A stretch of 46,181 nucleotides of DNA from Clostridia bacterium (lineage in GTDB: Bacteria; Bacillota_A; Clostridia; Christensenellales; Aristaeellaceae): positions 1 to 46,181 of the forward strand of contig JAFRMB010000099.1 in NCBI GenBank assembly GCA_017430945.1, given 5' to 3'. The notes below the pieces were generated by a model. That model was not told the origin of the DNA and searched no databases. It worked only from the letters and a program-made list of their open reading frames with translations. Made by a program: the position numbers and the translations under genes. Shown one piece after another: positions 22,934-31,383 of the stretch. Numbering within the stretch: the first letter of the stretch is position 1; the number at the start of each line of letters is the position of its first letter.

Positions 22934-25402
22934 ATGAAGAGGCTCGTGTATCTGGTTTTGTGCGCATTGGCGCTTGCTCTTGCGCTGCCCGCGGTGAGTG
23001 CGCTTGCCGAAGCGACTGAGGCAGATTTCGTGATCACACTGACGGCTGACGCCGCGACGGTGAACGCCGGCCAGAAAGTGACCCTGACCGCGGCATTCGC
23101 CGATCCGGAGACCGTCAACAAGACGGCGAAGAACGATACGATCATCTGGACGCTGACCGATGCGGACGGCAATAAAACCAAGGCCGCGTCGATCGGCAAG
23201 AACGGTGTCGTGACGACACAGAAGACCGTCAAGGAAAAGACGGTCGTGGTCGCGACCGCCACGGCAAAGGCCATGCAGAGCCAGACAGCCTCCGTCGAAA
23301 TAACGATCGTGCCGCTGGTATCCAAGCTCACGGTCCTGGCGGATACGAGCATCCTTTACCTGCAGGACGGGTACGACACCGTTCGATTGAACGCAGGTAT
23401 AGAACCTGCTGACGCATCCGGGGACGTCACCTGGAAATCTTCGAATGAAGATGTGGTGACCGTGGACGAAAACGGCCTGGCCACGGCGGTCTCCATGGGA
23501 ACGGCGACGGTCACTGCGACAGCGACGGACGGCAGCAAGAAGAGCGGGAACGTCAAGCTCACGGTCGGCGTCCCCGTAGGCATGCTCGACAGCATCGATT
23601 TCAGCGGTTCGACAGGGAATTGCCTGAAGGCGGGAAAAGGAAGCATCACTTTTTCGGTGAAGGAATTCTTTGACGCGGAAGGAAATCCGATCACCCCGAC
23701 CGACAAGAACATCACCTGGAGCATCCGGGTAGAGCCGGAGAGCGCGCAGCAGTTCATCGCTATCGATGAAAAAGGCAAGCTCACGGCTTCAGGGGAATGC
23801 CCGCCGGCTTCGGTAGAGGTGATCGCCGCGGCGGATGGCGCGCTGCCCGCAGGCTCGGCGACTTATAAATCGGAGCCCATACTGGTGGTGCCGGTATCCG
23901 CGGCGGACCCGGTCGAAACGGAGAGCATAGAAGATTTCTACGGAAAATGGAGCTTGTTCATGACGGTCGATGCCAAAGGGAAGGCTGACAGCGCGTACCC
24001 ATGGCTGAAGAAGCACAAGCTGAATTCGATCGAATTCGAGATCGTGGAGCGCAACGGAAAGCCGTGCGCGATGGCCAGCTTGGATCATCTGCCCAACGGA
24101 GGATTGGACGTCTGTCTTAAAGACGGGGCGTTGTATAAAGACGAAGGGAACGGTGAAGGCGGAGAAAAGCGGTTCGAGCTGTGCGCCGACGGGACGATGA
24201 TCCAGTATGCGGTGACATCGAATCTCGATCCCGATATCAGGTTGTATTGCGTTCGGACCAGCAGTGAGAAGCAGATCGTCGATACCCAAAGCGATGAGGC
24301 GGATGGGTCCGTCGTACTGCTGGGCGATCTGAGGACCAGAGACATCTACGGCAAGATCGTGGACGGCGGCCTGATCGCAGACAGGAAACTCGTGATGGTC
24401 AACGTCTGGGCGACATATTGTCAGCCCTGCATCAGGGAAATGGAAGGCCTGGGCAACCTCGGCCGTGAGCTGGAGGATCAGGGCGTCGCGATCGTAGGCG
24501 TCGTCATCGATTGCCAAAATTCAGGCCTCAGCACCAACGAGAAACAGCTGAAGGCCGCGCGGAAGATCGTCGAGTCGACCAAGGCGGACTACCCGCACCT
24601 GTTGCCTTCGCAAGCCATGTTCTCGGACTTCGTATACCAGATACAGTCCATCCCCACGACTTTCTTCGTGGATGGAAGCGGCCGTATGGTGGGCAAGGTC
24701 TACGTCGGTTCCCGCGAAGAAGCAGATTGGAGACAGATCATTTCGGACACCCTGGCGAATCCGGAACCGGTGCAGGCAGAGGCGACGGATAAGTCTGATC
24801 TGGAAGTGCTCCTGGAAGCCGTGACCGAAGAAACGGGCGGGATCCCGGATTCGATCGATGGACTTGCGGACCGGTACGACCTGGAGAAGATGAAAAAGAT
24901 GTTCGATATCCAGCCTTTGGACATCCTGGATACGCTGACAGCAAACGGATCTTGCAGTTTCCCCTCGCTGGGCTGTGAATGGCCTTCCGGCTGGATCTAC
25001 TATCGCGATGGAGAGGAATTCAAAAGCTTTGATTTCACTGAGGACAACATGCAGATCTCAGACGACCAGGTCACCATTACGCTGGATGAAGCCGCTGTGC
25101 AGGCCATTTCGGAAAGCCCGGATCGGGAGCTGTGCCTGTCGCCTGGTCCCGGGATCTATGTTCGCACAAACAGATACACGGATCCGGATGACAATGAAGT
25201 ACACACTGGGTACTCGGTGAATGCTGAACAGTCCGGTGATGTGGACAATTGTGGATATGACTACATATTCTCCTGTCATGATGAGGGATACTGGACCATC
25301 GATCTGATCTTCTCCAAACGCGATGGTGGGGAGTACCTGGGCAGCTGGACCGCACTGTACGGTGAAGACGGCAAACTGGAAGATAAATCACACAGTGACT
25401 GA
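22934..25402 (+). CDS. Secreted Big_2 (Ig-like) and thioredoxin-domain protein, 822 aa
   Basis: A Sec signal peptide (MKRLVYLVLCALALALALP) is followed by bacterial Ig-like repeats; WKSSNEDVVTVDENGLATAV with VTATATDGS is a typical Big_2 unit, and a weaker one covers residues 20-125 and about 240-330. A middle domain (IEDFYGKWSLFMTVDAKG) resembles lipocalin-like surface modules. Residues about 465-610 form a TlpA-type redoxin with VNVWATYCQPCIREME, the active-site pair being C496 and C499, then QSIPTTFFVDGSGRMVG. The last part (about 680-822) has extra Cys and no known fold. The ATG follows GGGAGG. It is exported and probably acts on disulfides or peroxide at the cell surface; the combination is unusual. 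Confidence 0.85.
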   Translation: MKRLVYLVLCALALALALPAVSALAEATEADFVITLTADAATVNAGQKVTLTAAFADPETVNKTAKNDTIIWTLTDADGNKTKAASIGKNGVVTTQKTVKEKTVVVATATAKAMQSQTASVEITIVPLVSKLTVLADTSILYLQDGYDTVRLNAGIEPADASGDVTWKSSNEDVVTVDENGLATAVSMGTATVTATATDGSKKSGNVKLTVGVPVGMLDSIDFSGSTGNCLKAGKGSITFSVKEFFDAEGNPITPTDKNITWSIRVEPESAQQFIAIDEKGKLTASGECPPASVEVIAAADGALPAGSATYKSEPILVVPVSAADPVETESIEDFYGKWSLFMTVDAKGKADSAYPWLKKHKLNSIEFEIVERNGKPCAMASLDHLPNGGLDVCLKDGALYKDEGNGEGGEKRFELCADGTMIQYAVTSNLDPDIRLYCVRTSSEKQIVDTQSDEADGSVVLLGDLRTRDIYGKIVDGGLIADRKLVMVNVWATYCQPCIREMEGLGNLGRELEDQGVAIVGVVIDCQNSGLSTNEKQLKAARKIVESTKADYPHLLPSQAMFSDFVYQIQSIPTTFFVDGSGRMVGKVYVGSREEADWRQIISDTLANPEPVQAEATDKSDLEVLLEAVTEETGGIPDSIDGLADRYDLEKMKKMFDIQPLDILDTLTANGSCSFPSLGCEWPSGWIYYRDGEEFKSFDFTEDNMQISDDQVTITLDEAAVQAISESPDRELCLSPGPGIYVRTNRYTDPDDNEVHTGYSVNAEQSGDVDNCGYDYIFSCHDEGYWTIDLIFSKRDGGEYLGSWTALYGEDGKLEDKSHSD

Positions 25403-25767
25403 CGGCCTGCCCCTGCACTCTGCGGTCGCGCGGTCTTGGTTGCGAAAAACCGGTGCGGACGGGATCCGTGTTGAACGCTGCTCGATATAAAGACGGTGTG
25501 CGGTGCGAGCCTCCGGCCTGCGGTTTTCATGCGTGCCGGTCAGATCCCTCTTCCTGACGGTCGGGAAGAGGGATCTGCTTATGCGGTCGATCGCGGCGCA
25601 AAAGCGTCCATCTGTCTGACCGTTACCGGCACATCGGGCTGCAGGGACCCCCGCGACGCTTGCCTGTTTTTCCATTAAGGGTTATAATGGAATCAGAGCA
25701 TGACCGGCAGATGACATGATATTCAGCATATGCCCGTGGATCGACATGTTATCGGGAGGATGACATC
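25403..25767. other. Intergenic stretch with terminator and promoter
   Basis: A 14-bp hairpin (CAGATCCCTCTTCC at 25541-25554 with GGAAGAGGGATCTG at 25564-25577) is a likely terminator of the thioredoxin gene. TTGCCT (25660-25665)-N17-TATAAT (25683-25688) is the promoter for the phosphodiesterase gene. No additional gene is supported. Confidence 0.65.
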
Positions 25768-27597
25768 TTGGAAGCGATGAGACGCATGGTTAAGCTGATC
25801 CGCACGAACTGGAGAACGCTCGTCTTCTTTGAGCTCCTGTTCAAGGGGATGGTGGCTGCGGGCTTCACGCTGCTGGTCAGTCTCTGTTTCAGATCGGTCA
25901 TGGGCCTCATGGGCCTCACCTATCTTACCCGTGAAAGCGTCAGCGCATTTGTTCTGAACCCCATCACGCTGGTGCTGCTTCTGCTGTTGATGCTGCTGGC
26001 CGTCAGCTGCGCCATGATCGATATTTGCGCCGTGGTATATATACTGGATTGCTCAGCCAACGGATTTCGATGCCGCATGCGACAGGTGATCCGCTTTATC
26101 CTGTACAATGCGCCGCGGATATGGCGGCCGGAAAGCATCCCCCTCGCGGGGATCCTGCTCCTGCTTGCCCCCTTCCTGAGCCTGAGCATGATCTCCGGGC
26201 TGCTGGCGACCCTGTCCCTCCCGGAATTCATCCGGGAATCCTTTCGGCTCGACCCGCAGCTGTATCTGTTCGCGTTTCTTCTGATCCTCCTCCTTCCCCT
26301 CGTGCTCATGCGCCGGCTGTTCACCTTTCATTACTTCACGCTGGAAGGCTGTTCCTTCCGGGAAGCGTGGCGGCGCAGCGCCAACCTCGGCCGGCCGTTC
26401 AGGAGCTGTGGCACCCTCCTGCTGGCGCAGTTGGCTTTTGCCGGATCGATGGCGCTGGGACTGCTTGCGCTGGCGCTGGCCGCCTCGATCCTCGGCAGGG
26501 GTTTGAACCTCATCTTTCACCGTCCATGGCTCGTGGGCACGATGATCTGGTACTCGGTCGTGCTGTCGCTGGGCATCGTCTTTGCCTTTTCCATGCCGAT
26601 CAGCTGCGGCTGTTTGAGTTATCTCTTCTATCAGCGCAAGCAGGCCGTCGCCGAAGACATCGTTCCCGCCTATTCGCCTGCGTTCCGGCTCGACCGCGTG
26701 CGTGAAAAGATGCTCAGAGCCCTGCGCATCGCCCTGACCGCCCTCGTGATCAGCAGCTTCCTCGTATTGGGATGGCTCATCAATACCGGCGCTCTGAACC
26801 CGCCCGTCGAGGATCTCCACACGCTGGAGATCACCGCCCACCGCGGGGCTTCCGCCTTTTATCCCGAGAACACCATGTCGGCCTTTCGCGGCGCTCTGGA
26901 ACTCGGCGCGGATTGGGTCGAGCTGGATGTCCAGCAGACCCGGGATGGCCGGATCGTCGTGCTCCACGACTCCAATACCCGGCGGACCACCGGGGTCTAT
27001 GGCAACGTATGGAACATGACCTATGAACAGATCTCGAAGCTGGATGCCGGCAGTTCTTTCAGCCGGGCATTCGCCGGTGAACCGATCCCTCTGCTTTCTG
27101 AGGTCGCGGAATTCGCCCGGGATACGGGATTGCGGCTGAACATCGAATTGAAGCCCACGGGACATGAAACGGACTTCGAGCAGGACGTCGTCGACATCAT
27201 CCATGAATACGGCATCCAGGATCGCTGTGTCATCACCTCTCAGGTCTACAGCGTGCTTGAGCGGGTGAAGGCCTGCGATGAGAGCATCACGACGGTGTAT
27301 GTCACCAGCCTTGCCTATGGCAGCATCCATCGCCTGGATAACGCGGATCATTTCAGTGTTCATTCCGCAAGCATCACGCCGCGGCTCGTGTCCCATGTCC
27401 ACAACAACGGACACCAGATCTACGCCTGGACGGTGAATACCAGGGCGGGCATCGATCGGATGATCGAACGGAATGTTGACAACATCATCACGGACAATGT
27501 TTCGCTGGCGCGTCAATGCGTGATGGATCGCCGCTACAGCCCGCTGGTGAGCGAACTGGTCCAGACGCTGGAAGAAGCGGCTTCGGAAGATCCGTGA
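25768..27597 (+). CDS. Membrane-anchored glycerophosphodiester phosphodiesterase, 609 aa
   Basis: The first 340 residues form a multi-helix membrane domain of the GDPD-associated type (about eight helices). A GDPD TIM-barrel follows with HRG (H358) in ITAHRGASAFYPENTMSAF, ELDVQQTRDGRIVVLHD (the Glu-Asp metal site and second His), LNIELKP and YAWTVNT near the end. It hydrolyses glycerophosphodiesters to glycerol-3-phosphate and an alcohol. TTG 25768 is chosen because GGGAGG lies 8 bp before it; the ATG at 25777 is an alternative. Size and order match the widespread Firmicutes GDPD-membrane architecture. Confidence 0.9.
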   Translation: MEAMRRMVKLIRTNWRTLVFFELLFKGMVAAGFTLLVSLCFRSVMGLMGLTYLTRESVSAFVLNPITLVLLLLLMLLAVSCAMIDICAVVYILDCSANGFRCRMRQVIRFILYNAPRIWRPESIPLAGILLLLAPFLSLSMISGLLATLSLPEFIRESFRLDPQLYLFAFLLILLLPLVLMRRLFTFHYFTLEGCSFREAWRRSANLGRPFRSCGTLLLAQLAFAGSMALGLLALALAASILGRGLNLIFHRPWLVGTMIWYSVVLSLGIVFAFSMPISCGCLSYLFYQRKQAVAEDIVPAYSPAFRLDRVREKMLRALRIALTALVISSFLVLGWLINTGALNPPVEDLHTLEITAHRGASAFYPENTMSAFRGALELGADWVELDVQQTRDGRIVVLHDSNTRRTTGVYGNVWNMTYEQISKLDAGSSFSRAFAGEPIPLLSEVAEFARDTGLRLNIELKPTGHETDFEQDVVDIIHEYGIQDRCVITSQVYSVLERVKACDESITTVYVTSLAYGSIHRLDNADHFSVHSASITPRLVSHVHNNGHQIYAWTVNTRAGIDRMIERNVDNIITDNVSLARQCVMDRRYSPLVSELVQTLEEAASEDP

Positions 27598-27904
27598 GGC
27601 GGAAGCGCTGAGCACGGCGGACGGTCCCCTGTGCTCCCCCCTTTCGCTCATCTGCGGCGCAACACCAGGATCGCGAAAGCCGGCCATCAAATGCCGGATC
27701 TGACGGTCGGCTTTCGCACAAGGCTCCCCGTTTCGATCCCGCTTATCGACGCGCCGCAGCCCGCGCCGTCATTCCCGCCCCGGGATGAGGACAATGCCTG
27801 TCGGGATGCGCAGCGGCTCCGCCGCGCCACCGGGCATGCCGAAGCTGCGCTGTCTGCAGGCCGTCGCCGCCAAGGTTAAGAATCCGGTTTATACCACAGG
27901 TTTA
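27598..27904. other. Intergenic stretch with hairpin
   Basis: GCGAAAGCCG (27673-27682) pairs with CGGCTTTCGC (27708-27717), with an inner CCGGC/GCCGG possibility, a likely terminator of the phosphodiesterase gene. No gene is supported in the rest. Confidence 0.5.
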
Positions 27905-27933
27905 TTTACAATCGGCGCGATCCGTGCTATAGT
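27905..27933 (+). promoter_or_regulatory. Promoter TTTACA-N17-TATAGT
   Basis: TTTACA at 27905-27910 and TATAGT at 27928-27933 head a transcript that contains the 42-aa ORF, the hairpin at 28126-28159 and rtcB. Confidence 0.65.
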
Positions 27934-27974
27934 AGGAGCATAACAACAGGGCATCGCCCGGGAAGGAAAGAGAC

Positions 27975-28103
27975 ATGATCGCCGTTCGCTTCGCAGTGTC
28001 GTATAAAGAGCGCCCCGAATACCTGTCCAGCTATGTTGATCTGGATCGTCTTTTCGTGCGTTCATATAAGGCAAAGAAGCGTGGCCGCATGGTCTCGCAG
28101 TAG
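27975..28103 (+). CDS. Small basic protein or leader ORF, 42 aa
   Basis: ATG 27975 follows AAGGAAAG by 4-6 bp and lies 42 bp after the -10 box. The product begins MIAVRFAVSYKERPEYLSSY and ends with a basic KAKKRGRMVSQ. It has no membrane segment. It is followed by a hairpin and then rtcB, so it could be a leader peptide controlling the hairpin or a small RNA-binding protein. No family recognised. Confidence 0.5.
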   Translation: MIAVRFAVSYKERPEYLSSYVDLDRLFVRSYKAKKRGRMVSQ

Positions 28104-28125
28104 ACCGGGATCATATGGGATCGTG

Positions 28126-28160
28126 AAGCCGCTTGCCTTGTATGGGCAGGCGGCTTTTAC
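28126..28160 (+). terminator. Attenuator-like hairpin upstream of rtcB
   Basis: AAGCCGCTTGCC and GGCAGGCGGCTT form a 12-bp stem (one G-U pair) with a TTGTATG loop, followed by TTACTT. It sits 23 bp after the small ORF and 20 bp before the rtcB start, so it may attenuate rtcB transcription. Confidence 0.65.
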
Positions 28161-28179
28161 TTACATTATCAGGGAAGTG

Positions 28180-29385
28180 ATGAAGATGTTGGAGATCAGG
28201 GGAAAGGTGAATACGGCGCTCTGCTTCGCACGGGTCATCGAGGATGAGGCCATCGAGCAGATCCGCAGGATGTGCGACTATGAATTCACGGCGGGCAGCC
28301 GTATCCGCATCATGCCGGATGTCCACGCCGGAAAGGGCTGCACCATCGGCACGACCATGACAGTCATCGACAAGGCTGTGCCCAATATCGTGGGTGTGGA
28401 CATCGGCTGCGGCATGTACACGGTCGGTCTGGGCCGGATCGGGATCGACATGGAACGGATGGACGAGGCCGCGCATTTCATCCCTTCCGGCATGGATGTC
28501 TGGGAGGAGCGGCAGGAGCGCTTCGATCTGACGGATCTGCTCTGCTACCGAAGCCTGAAGGAAGCCAGGCGCCTGGAGCGCAGCCTCAGCACGCTGGGCG
28601 GCGGAAACCATTTCATAGAGATCGATCAGGCCGCCGACGGCGCGAAGTACCTGGTCATCCACTCCGGCTCCCGCAATCTGGGAAAGCAGGTGGCAGAGCA
28701 CTACCAGCGCCTCGCCATCGAACTGAACCAGGGCAAGGAGGAATACCTCGCAAAGAGGGACGCTCTCATCGCCGAGTACAAGGCCGCGGGCCGACGCAGC
28801 GAGATCGAAGGCGCGCTGAAGGCGCTGAAGTGGGAAAGGCGCGAGGCGACCCTTCCGGATGACCTCTGCTTCGTATACGGCCGGTTCCTCGAGGACTACC
28901 TGCACGATGTGGAGATCTGCCAGCGCTTTGCCCGCCGAAGCCGCGAGAAGATGGCGGAGATCATCCTCGAACGGCTCGGGATCACCGCCGCGGATGCCTT
29001 CCACACCGTCCACAACTACATCGACACCGATGAGATGATCCTCCGGAAGGGCGCCATCGCCGCCCACGCGGGCGAGCGGGTGCTGATCCCCATCAACATG
29101 CGGGACGGCAGCGTCCTCGCCATCGGCAGAGGCAATCCCGACTGGAACTTCTCCGCGCCCCACGGAGCCGGGCGCATCATGTCGCGCACGGCGGCCAAGG
29201 AGCGCCTGGACATGGAAGAGTACCGCAGGGAGATGGCGGGCGTCTACACCACGTCCGTCAGCGAGGCCACCCTGGACGAAGCGCCCATGGCCTACAAGTC
29301 GCTTCACGACATCATCGATGTGATCCGCGAGAGCGTGGACGTCATCGAAGTCCTGAAGCCCATCTACAACTTCAAGGCGAGCTGA
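28180..29385 (+). CDS. rtcB: RtcB RNA ligase, 401 aa
   Basis: RtcB joins 2',3'-cyclic phosphate or 3'-phosphate RNA ends to 5'-OH ends with GTP and Mn. The family motifs are complete: MPDVHAGKGCTIG, GVDIGCGM (D74, C77 metal ligands), GGGNHFIEID, HSGSRNLG, a Gln/His-containing VHNYIDTD region and PHGAGRIMSR with the His that is guanylylated. At about 400 aa it is a short bacterial type, without the longer insertions of archaeal RtcB. ATG 28180 follows GGGAAGTG; the longer in-frame extension is upstream leader. It is preceded by an attenuator-like hairpin and followed by an XRE regulator and three tRNA genes. Confidence 0.94.
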   Translation: MKMLEIRGKVNTALCFARVIEDEAIEQIRRMCDYEFTAGSRIRIMPDVHAGKGCTIGTTMTVIDKAVPNIVGVDIGCGMYTVGLGRIGIDMERMDEAAHFIPSGMDVWEERQERFDLTDLLCYRSLKEARRLERSLSTLGGGNHFIEIDQAADGAKYLVIHSGSRNLGKQVAEHYQRLAIELNQGKEEYLAKRDALIAEYKAAGRRSEIEGALKALKWERREATLPDDLCFVYGRFLEDYLHDVEICQRFARRSREKMAEIILERLGITAADAFHTVHNYIDTDEMILRKGAIAAHAGERVLIPINMRDGSVLAIGRGNPDWNFSAPHGAGRIMSRTAAKERLDMEEYRREMAGVYTTSVSEATLDEAPMAYKSLHDIIDVIRESVDVIEVLKPIYNFKAS

Positions 29386-29430
29386 GCCGGTCCCATTCCG
29401 GCTCTGCGCCGGAACAGGAGCGTAAATGAA

Positions 29431-29688
29431 ATGGATCGGATACCGGTCATCGACATGACCGCAACGGGGATCAACATCGCCCGCCTGCGGCTCGACGCGG
29501 GCATCACGGTGAAGGACCTCCAGGACATCTTCGGCTTCAACACCCCGCAGGCCATCTACACGTGGCAGCGGGGAACGGCCCTGCCGACGGTGGACAACCT
29601 CGTGGTGCTCGCAGCCGTGTTCGGGGTGCGGATCGACGACATCCTCGTCTTTCAGGGGGATGCCCGGCGTGCCCGGGTCCCCGCATGA
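29431..29688 (+). CDS. XRE-type helix-turn-helix protein, 85 aa
   Basis: A compact HTH protein: GINIARLRLDAGITVKDLQDIFGFNTPQAIYTWQRGTALPTVDNLVVLAAVFGVRIDDILV is a full XRE/Cro domain, with the recognition helix at TPQAIYTWQRG. Little sequence lies outside the domain. It starts 45 bp after rtcB and ends 32 bp before tRNA-Glu, so it is probably in the rtcB transcript. It may regulate this unit, which is inference. Confidence 0.85.
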   Translation: MDRIPVIDMTATGINIARLRLDAGITVKDLQDIFGFNTPQAIYTWQRGTALPTVDNLVVLAAVFGVRIDDILVFQGDARRARVPA

Positions 29689-29696
29689 ATAAAACG

Positions 29697-29716
29697 CAGC
29701 TCTGGCGACAGAGCTG
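29697..29716 (+). terminator. Perfect 8-bp hairpin between XRE gene and tRNA
   Basis: CAGCTCTG-GCGA-CAGAGCTG lies 4 bp before tRNA-Glu. No T-tract follows, so it may be a processing signal of a transcript that continues into the tRNAs rather than a terminator. Confidence 0.45.
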
Positions 29717-29720
29717 ACGT

Positions 29721-29797
29721 GGCCCCTTTGTCTAATCGGTCAGGACGCAGGACTTTCAATCCTGAAGTGCCCGGTTCAAACCCGGCAGGGGTCACCA
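29721..29797 (+). tRNA. tRNA-Glu (UUC)
   Basis: Acceptor GGCCCCT pairs with AGGGGTC (one G-T), the anticodon arm is CAGGA-CTTTCAA-TCCTG with anticodon TTC, the T arm is CCCGG-TTCAAAC-CCGG and CCA is encoded. Confidence 0.92.
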
Positions 29798-29803
29798 TCG
29801 TAT

Positions 29804-29880
29804 AGTTCCGTGGTGTAGTTGGCCAACATGCCTGTCTGTCACGCAGGAGATCGCGGGTTCGAATCCCGTCGGAACAGCCA
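29804..29880 (+). tRNA. tRNA-Asp (GUC)
   Basis: The anticodon arm CCTGT-CTGTCAC-GCAGG has anticodon GTC; the T arm GCGGG-TTCGAAT-CCCGT and the discriminator G with encoded CCA are typical of tRNA-Asp. The first acceptor pair is A-A here, so the exact 5' end is uncertain by one base. Confidence 0.9.
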
Positions 29881-29883
29881 TCC

Positions 29884-29960
29884 GGCCCCTTCGTCAAATC
29901 GGTCAGGACGCAGGACTCTCAATCCTGAAATGCCGGGTTCAAATCCCGCAGGGGTCACCA
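29884..29960 (+). tRNA. tRNA-Glu (CUC)
   Basis: Nearly identical to the tRNA-Glu (UUC) 160 bp upstream, with anticodon arm CAGGA-CTCTCAA-TCCTG, anticodon CTC, and encoded CCA. Confidence 0.92.
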
Positions 29961-30318
29961 TGATGCGAATGCCCGTGTCCGCTCAAAAGGGACGGACTGC
30001 AGATCCGCCGGCTTCGGCCTTCGCTGGTTCGGATCCAAACGCTCCCGCCGGAGCACAGCGGGGAAGCCGTCAGGGGCGTGTCGGATCCTCCGGCTGCGCA
30101 GGACCGTCGGTATGCCTGCCTGAGGATCTCCGCCGTATACCTTGACAGCTTCCTCCGGGAAATGTGTCGCCTTTGTTCGACGCCTATAGAGAGCAAAAAA
30201 TGCCGCCCATGCGGGCGGCAGTTTTCTGCGGATCGGGTGCGGCCCCGTTCCGCGCGGCACATACCGGTGCCGGCACCGGGGCGACTCAGCCCGGCCGCGT
30301 CTCGACGTGCCCCGGCCT
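29961..30318. other. Gene-free stretch with terminator
   Basis: TGCCGCCC-ATGC-GGGCGGCA-type hairpin at 30201-30220 with AAAAAA before it and GTTTTC after it; on the minus strand T6 follows, so it terminates the HAD phosphatase gene, and it can also end the tRNA transcript. No ORF has start signals. Confidence 0.6.
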
Positions 30319-31143
30319 TCAGACCAACCCCAGCTTCTCAAAGGCCCATGCCAAGCCGTCGTCCTCCACGGCGGGGCAGACGAGGGTGCTGATCTTCTTG
30401 AGGGCGGGACTTCCGTTTTCCATGCAGACGGAAGTGCCGACGGTCTGGATCATCTCCAGGTCGTTCATGCTGTCGCCGAAGCCAAGCGTATCGGCGATGT
30501 CGAAGCCGAACGCCTCCGCCAAGATGCGCACGCCCCGGCCCTTGTCGAAAGCGCGATGGATGATCTCGCCGTTCAAACAGTGGTGGGCGGCCACGTCCTG
30601 CACCACGAACTGATAGTCCCGCTCCAGCGCCGCGCGGGCCGGCTCGAGCTGCCCGGCGTCGGTGCACATGAAGACCACCTTATAGATCGGACGGCCGTCG
30701 TACTCGGCCATCGGGCGGATGTTCAGCTGCTCCGCCAGGGCCTTGCGCCAGCGCACCAGTTCGCTGTTGCCCTCTCCGGCCTGCGCCAGGAAATCCCCCA
30801 GATCCTCGTCGCCGAAGGTGGCGTCTTTTGCTTCGATGGTGCGGAACACGCCGCTTTCCTTCAGAAGCCTCAGGGCCGTGTCCCGGTCCTGGTTTGGCAT
30901 CGGATGGTCGTAAAGCACGCGGTCGCCCGCGAAAACGCGGCCACCGCCGCAGGCCACCGCCCCGTCGAAGCCATAGGCCAGCACCGGAGCAAGCATGTCC
31001 GGGTTGCGCCCCGTGCACAGAAAGACCATGTGTCCCTTCGCCTGCGCGGCCCGAATGGCCCGCATGGCGCTCTCCGGGGGATGATTGCTGCCCGCCGGGG
31101 TCAGCGTACCGTCGATATCGAGAAAGATGCACTTCCTGTTCAT
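30319..31143 (-). CDS. Cof-type HAD family phosphatase, 274 aa
   Basis: The catalytic motif FLDIDGTLTPAG (D9, D11) is at the N-terminus, motif II is FLCTGRNP, and motif IV is GFGDSMNDLEM near residue 215, with a type IIB (Cof) cap domain in between. Such enzymes dephosphorylate sugar phosphates, FMN or other small molecules. ATG 31143 follows GGAGG; longer upstream frames overlap the luxS promoter region. Promoter TTGACC-N17-TATAAT at 31218-31190 on the minus strand. Divergent from luxS. Confidence 0.9.
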   Translation of the reverse strand: MNRKCIFLDIDGTLTPAGSNHPPESAMRAIRAAQAKGHMVFLCTGRNPDMLAPVLAYGFDGAVACGGGRVFAGDRVLYDHPMPNQDRDTALRLLKESGVFRTIEAKDATFGDEDLGDFLAQAGEGNSELVRWRKALAEQLNIRPMAEYDGRPIYKVVFMCTDAGQLEPARAALERDYQFVVQDVAAHHCLNGEIIHRAFDKGRGVRILAEAFGFDIADTLGFGDSMNDLEMIQTVGTSVCMENGSPALKKISTLVCPAVEDDGLAWAFEKLGLV

Positions 31144-31189
31144 GTGGAACCTCCGTAAGATCGCGGCCCTGCGTCCGCCCTGTACACAG

Positions 31190-31218
31190 ATTATATACCA
31201 CCTGGTCGCCCGGGTCAA
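31190..31218 (-). promoter_or_regulatory. Promoter TTGACC-N17-TATAAT for the HAD gene
   Basis: TTGACC (31218-31213, minus strand) and TATAAT (31195-31190) with 17-bp spacing, about 45 bp before the HAD phosphatase start. Confidence 0.65.
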
Positions 31219-31316
31219 GGACGGCGGCGGGGATCGCGACGGTTTTTCCGGTCCGGCAGCTGCCCCGGGCGGGGATCCCAAAGGGCTTTTCAGACCGTGC
31301 GGGCGGCACTTTTGTG

Positions 31317-31345
31317 TTGCATCGGCGCGGTCAGGGATGTATAAT
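31317..31345 (+). promoter_or_regulatory. Promoter TTGCAT-N17-TATAAT for luxS
   Basis: TTGCAT at 31317-31322 and TATAAT at 31340-31345, 38 bp before the luxS ATG. Confidence 0.65.
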
Positions 31346-31383
31346 GTTTGATGTCATCGATCGACTCGAAAGGAGATGCCCAT

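Noticed and set aside
26053..27690. 545-aa ORF on the minus strand
   Set aside because: Antisense to the GDPD gene, without start signals or domains.
28111..29307. 398-aa ORF on the minus strand
   Set aside because: Antisense to rtcB, whose motifs are complete.
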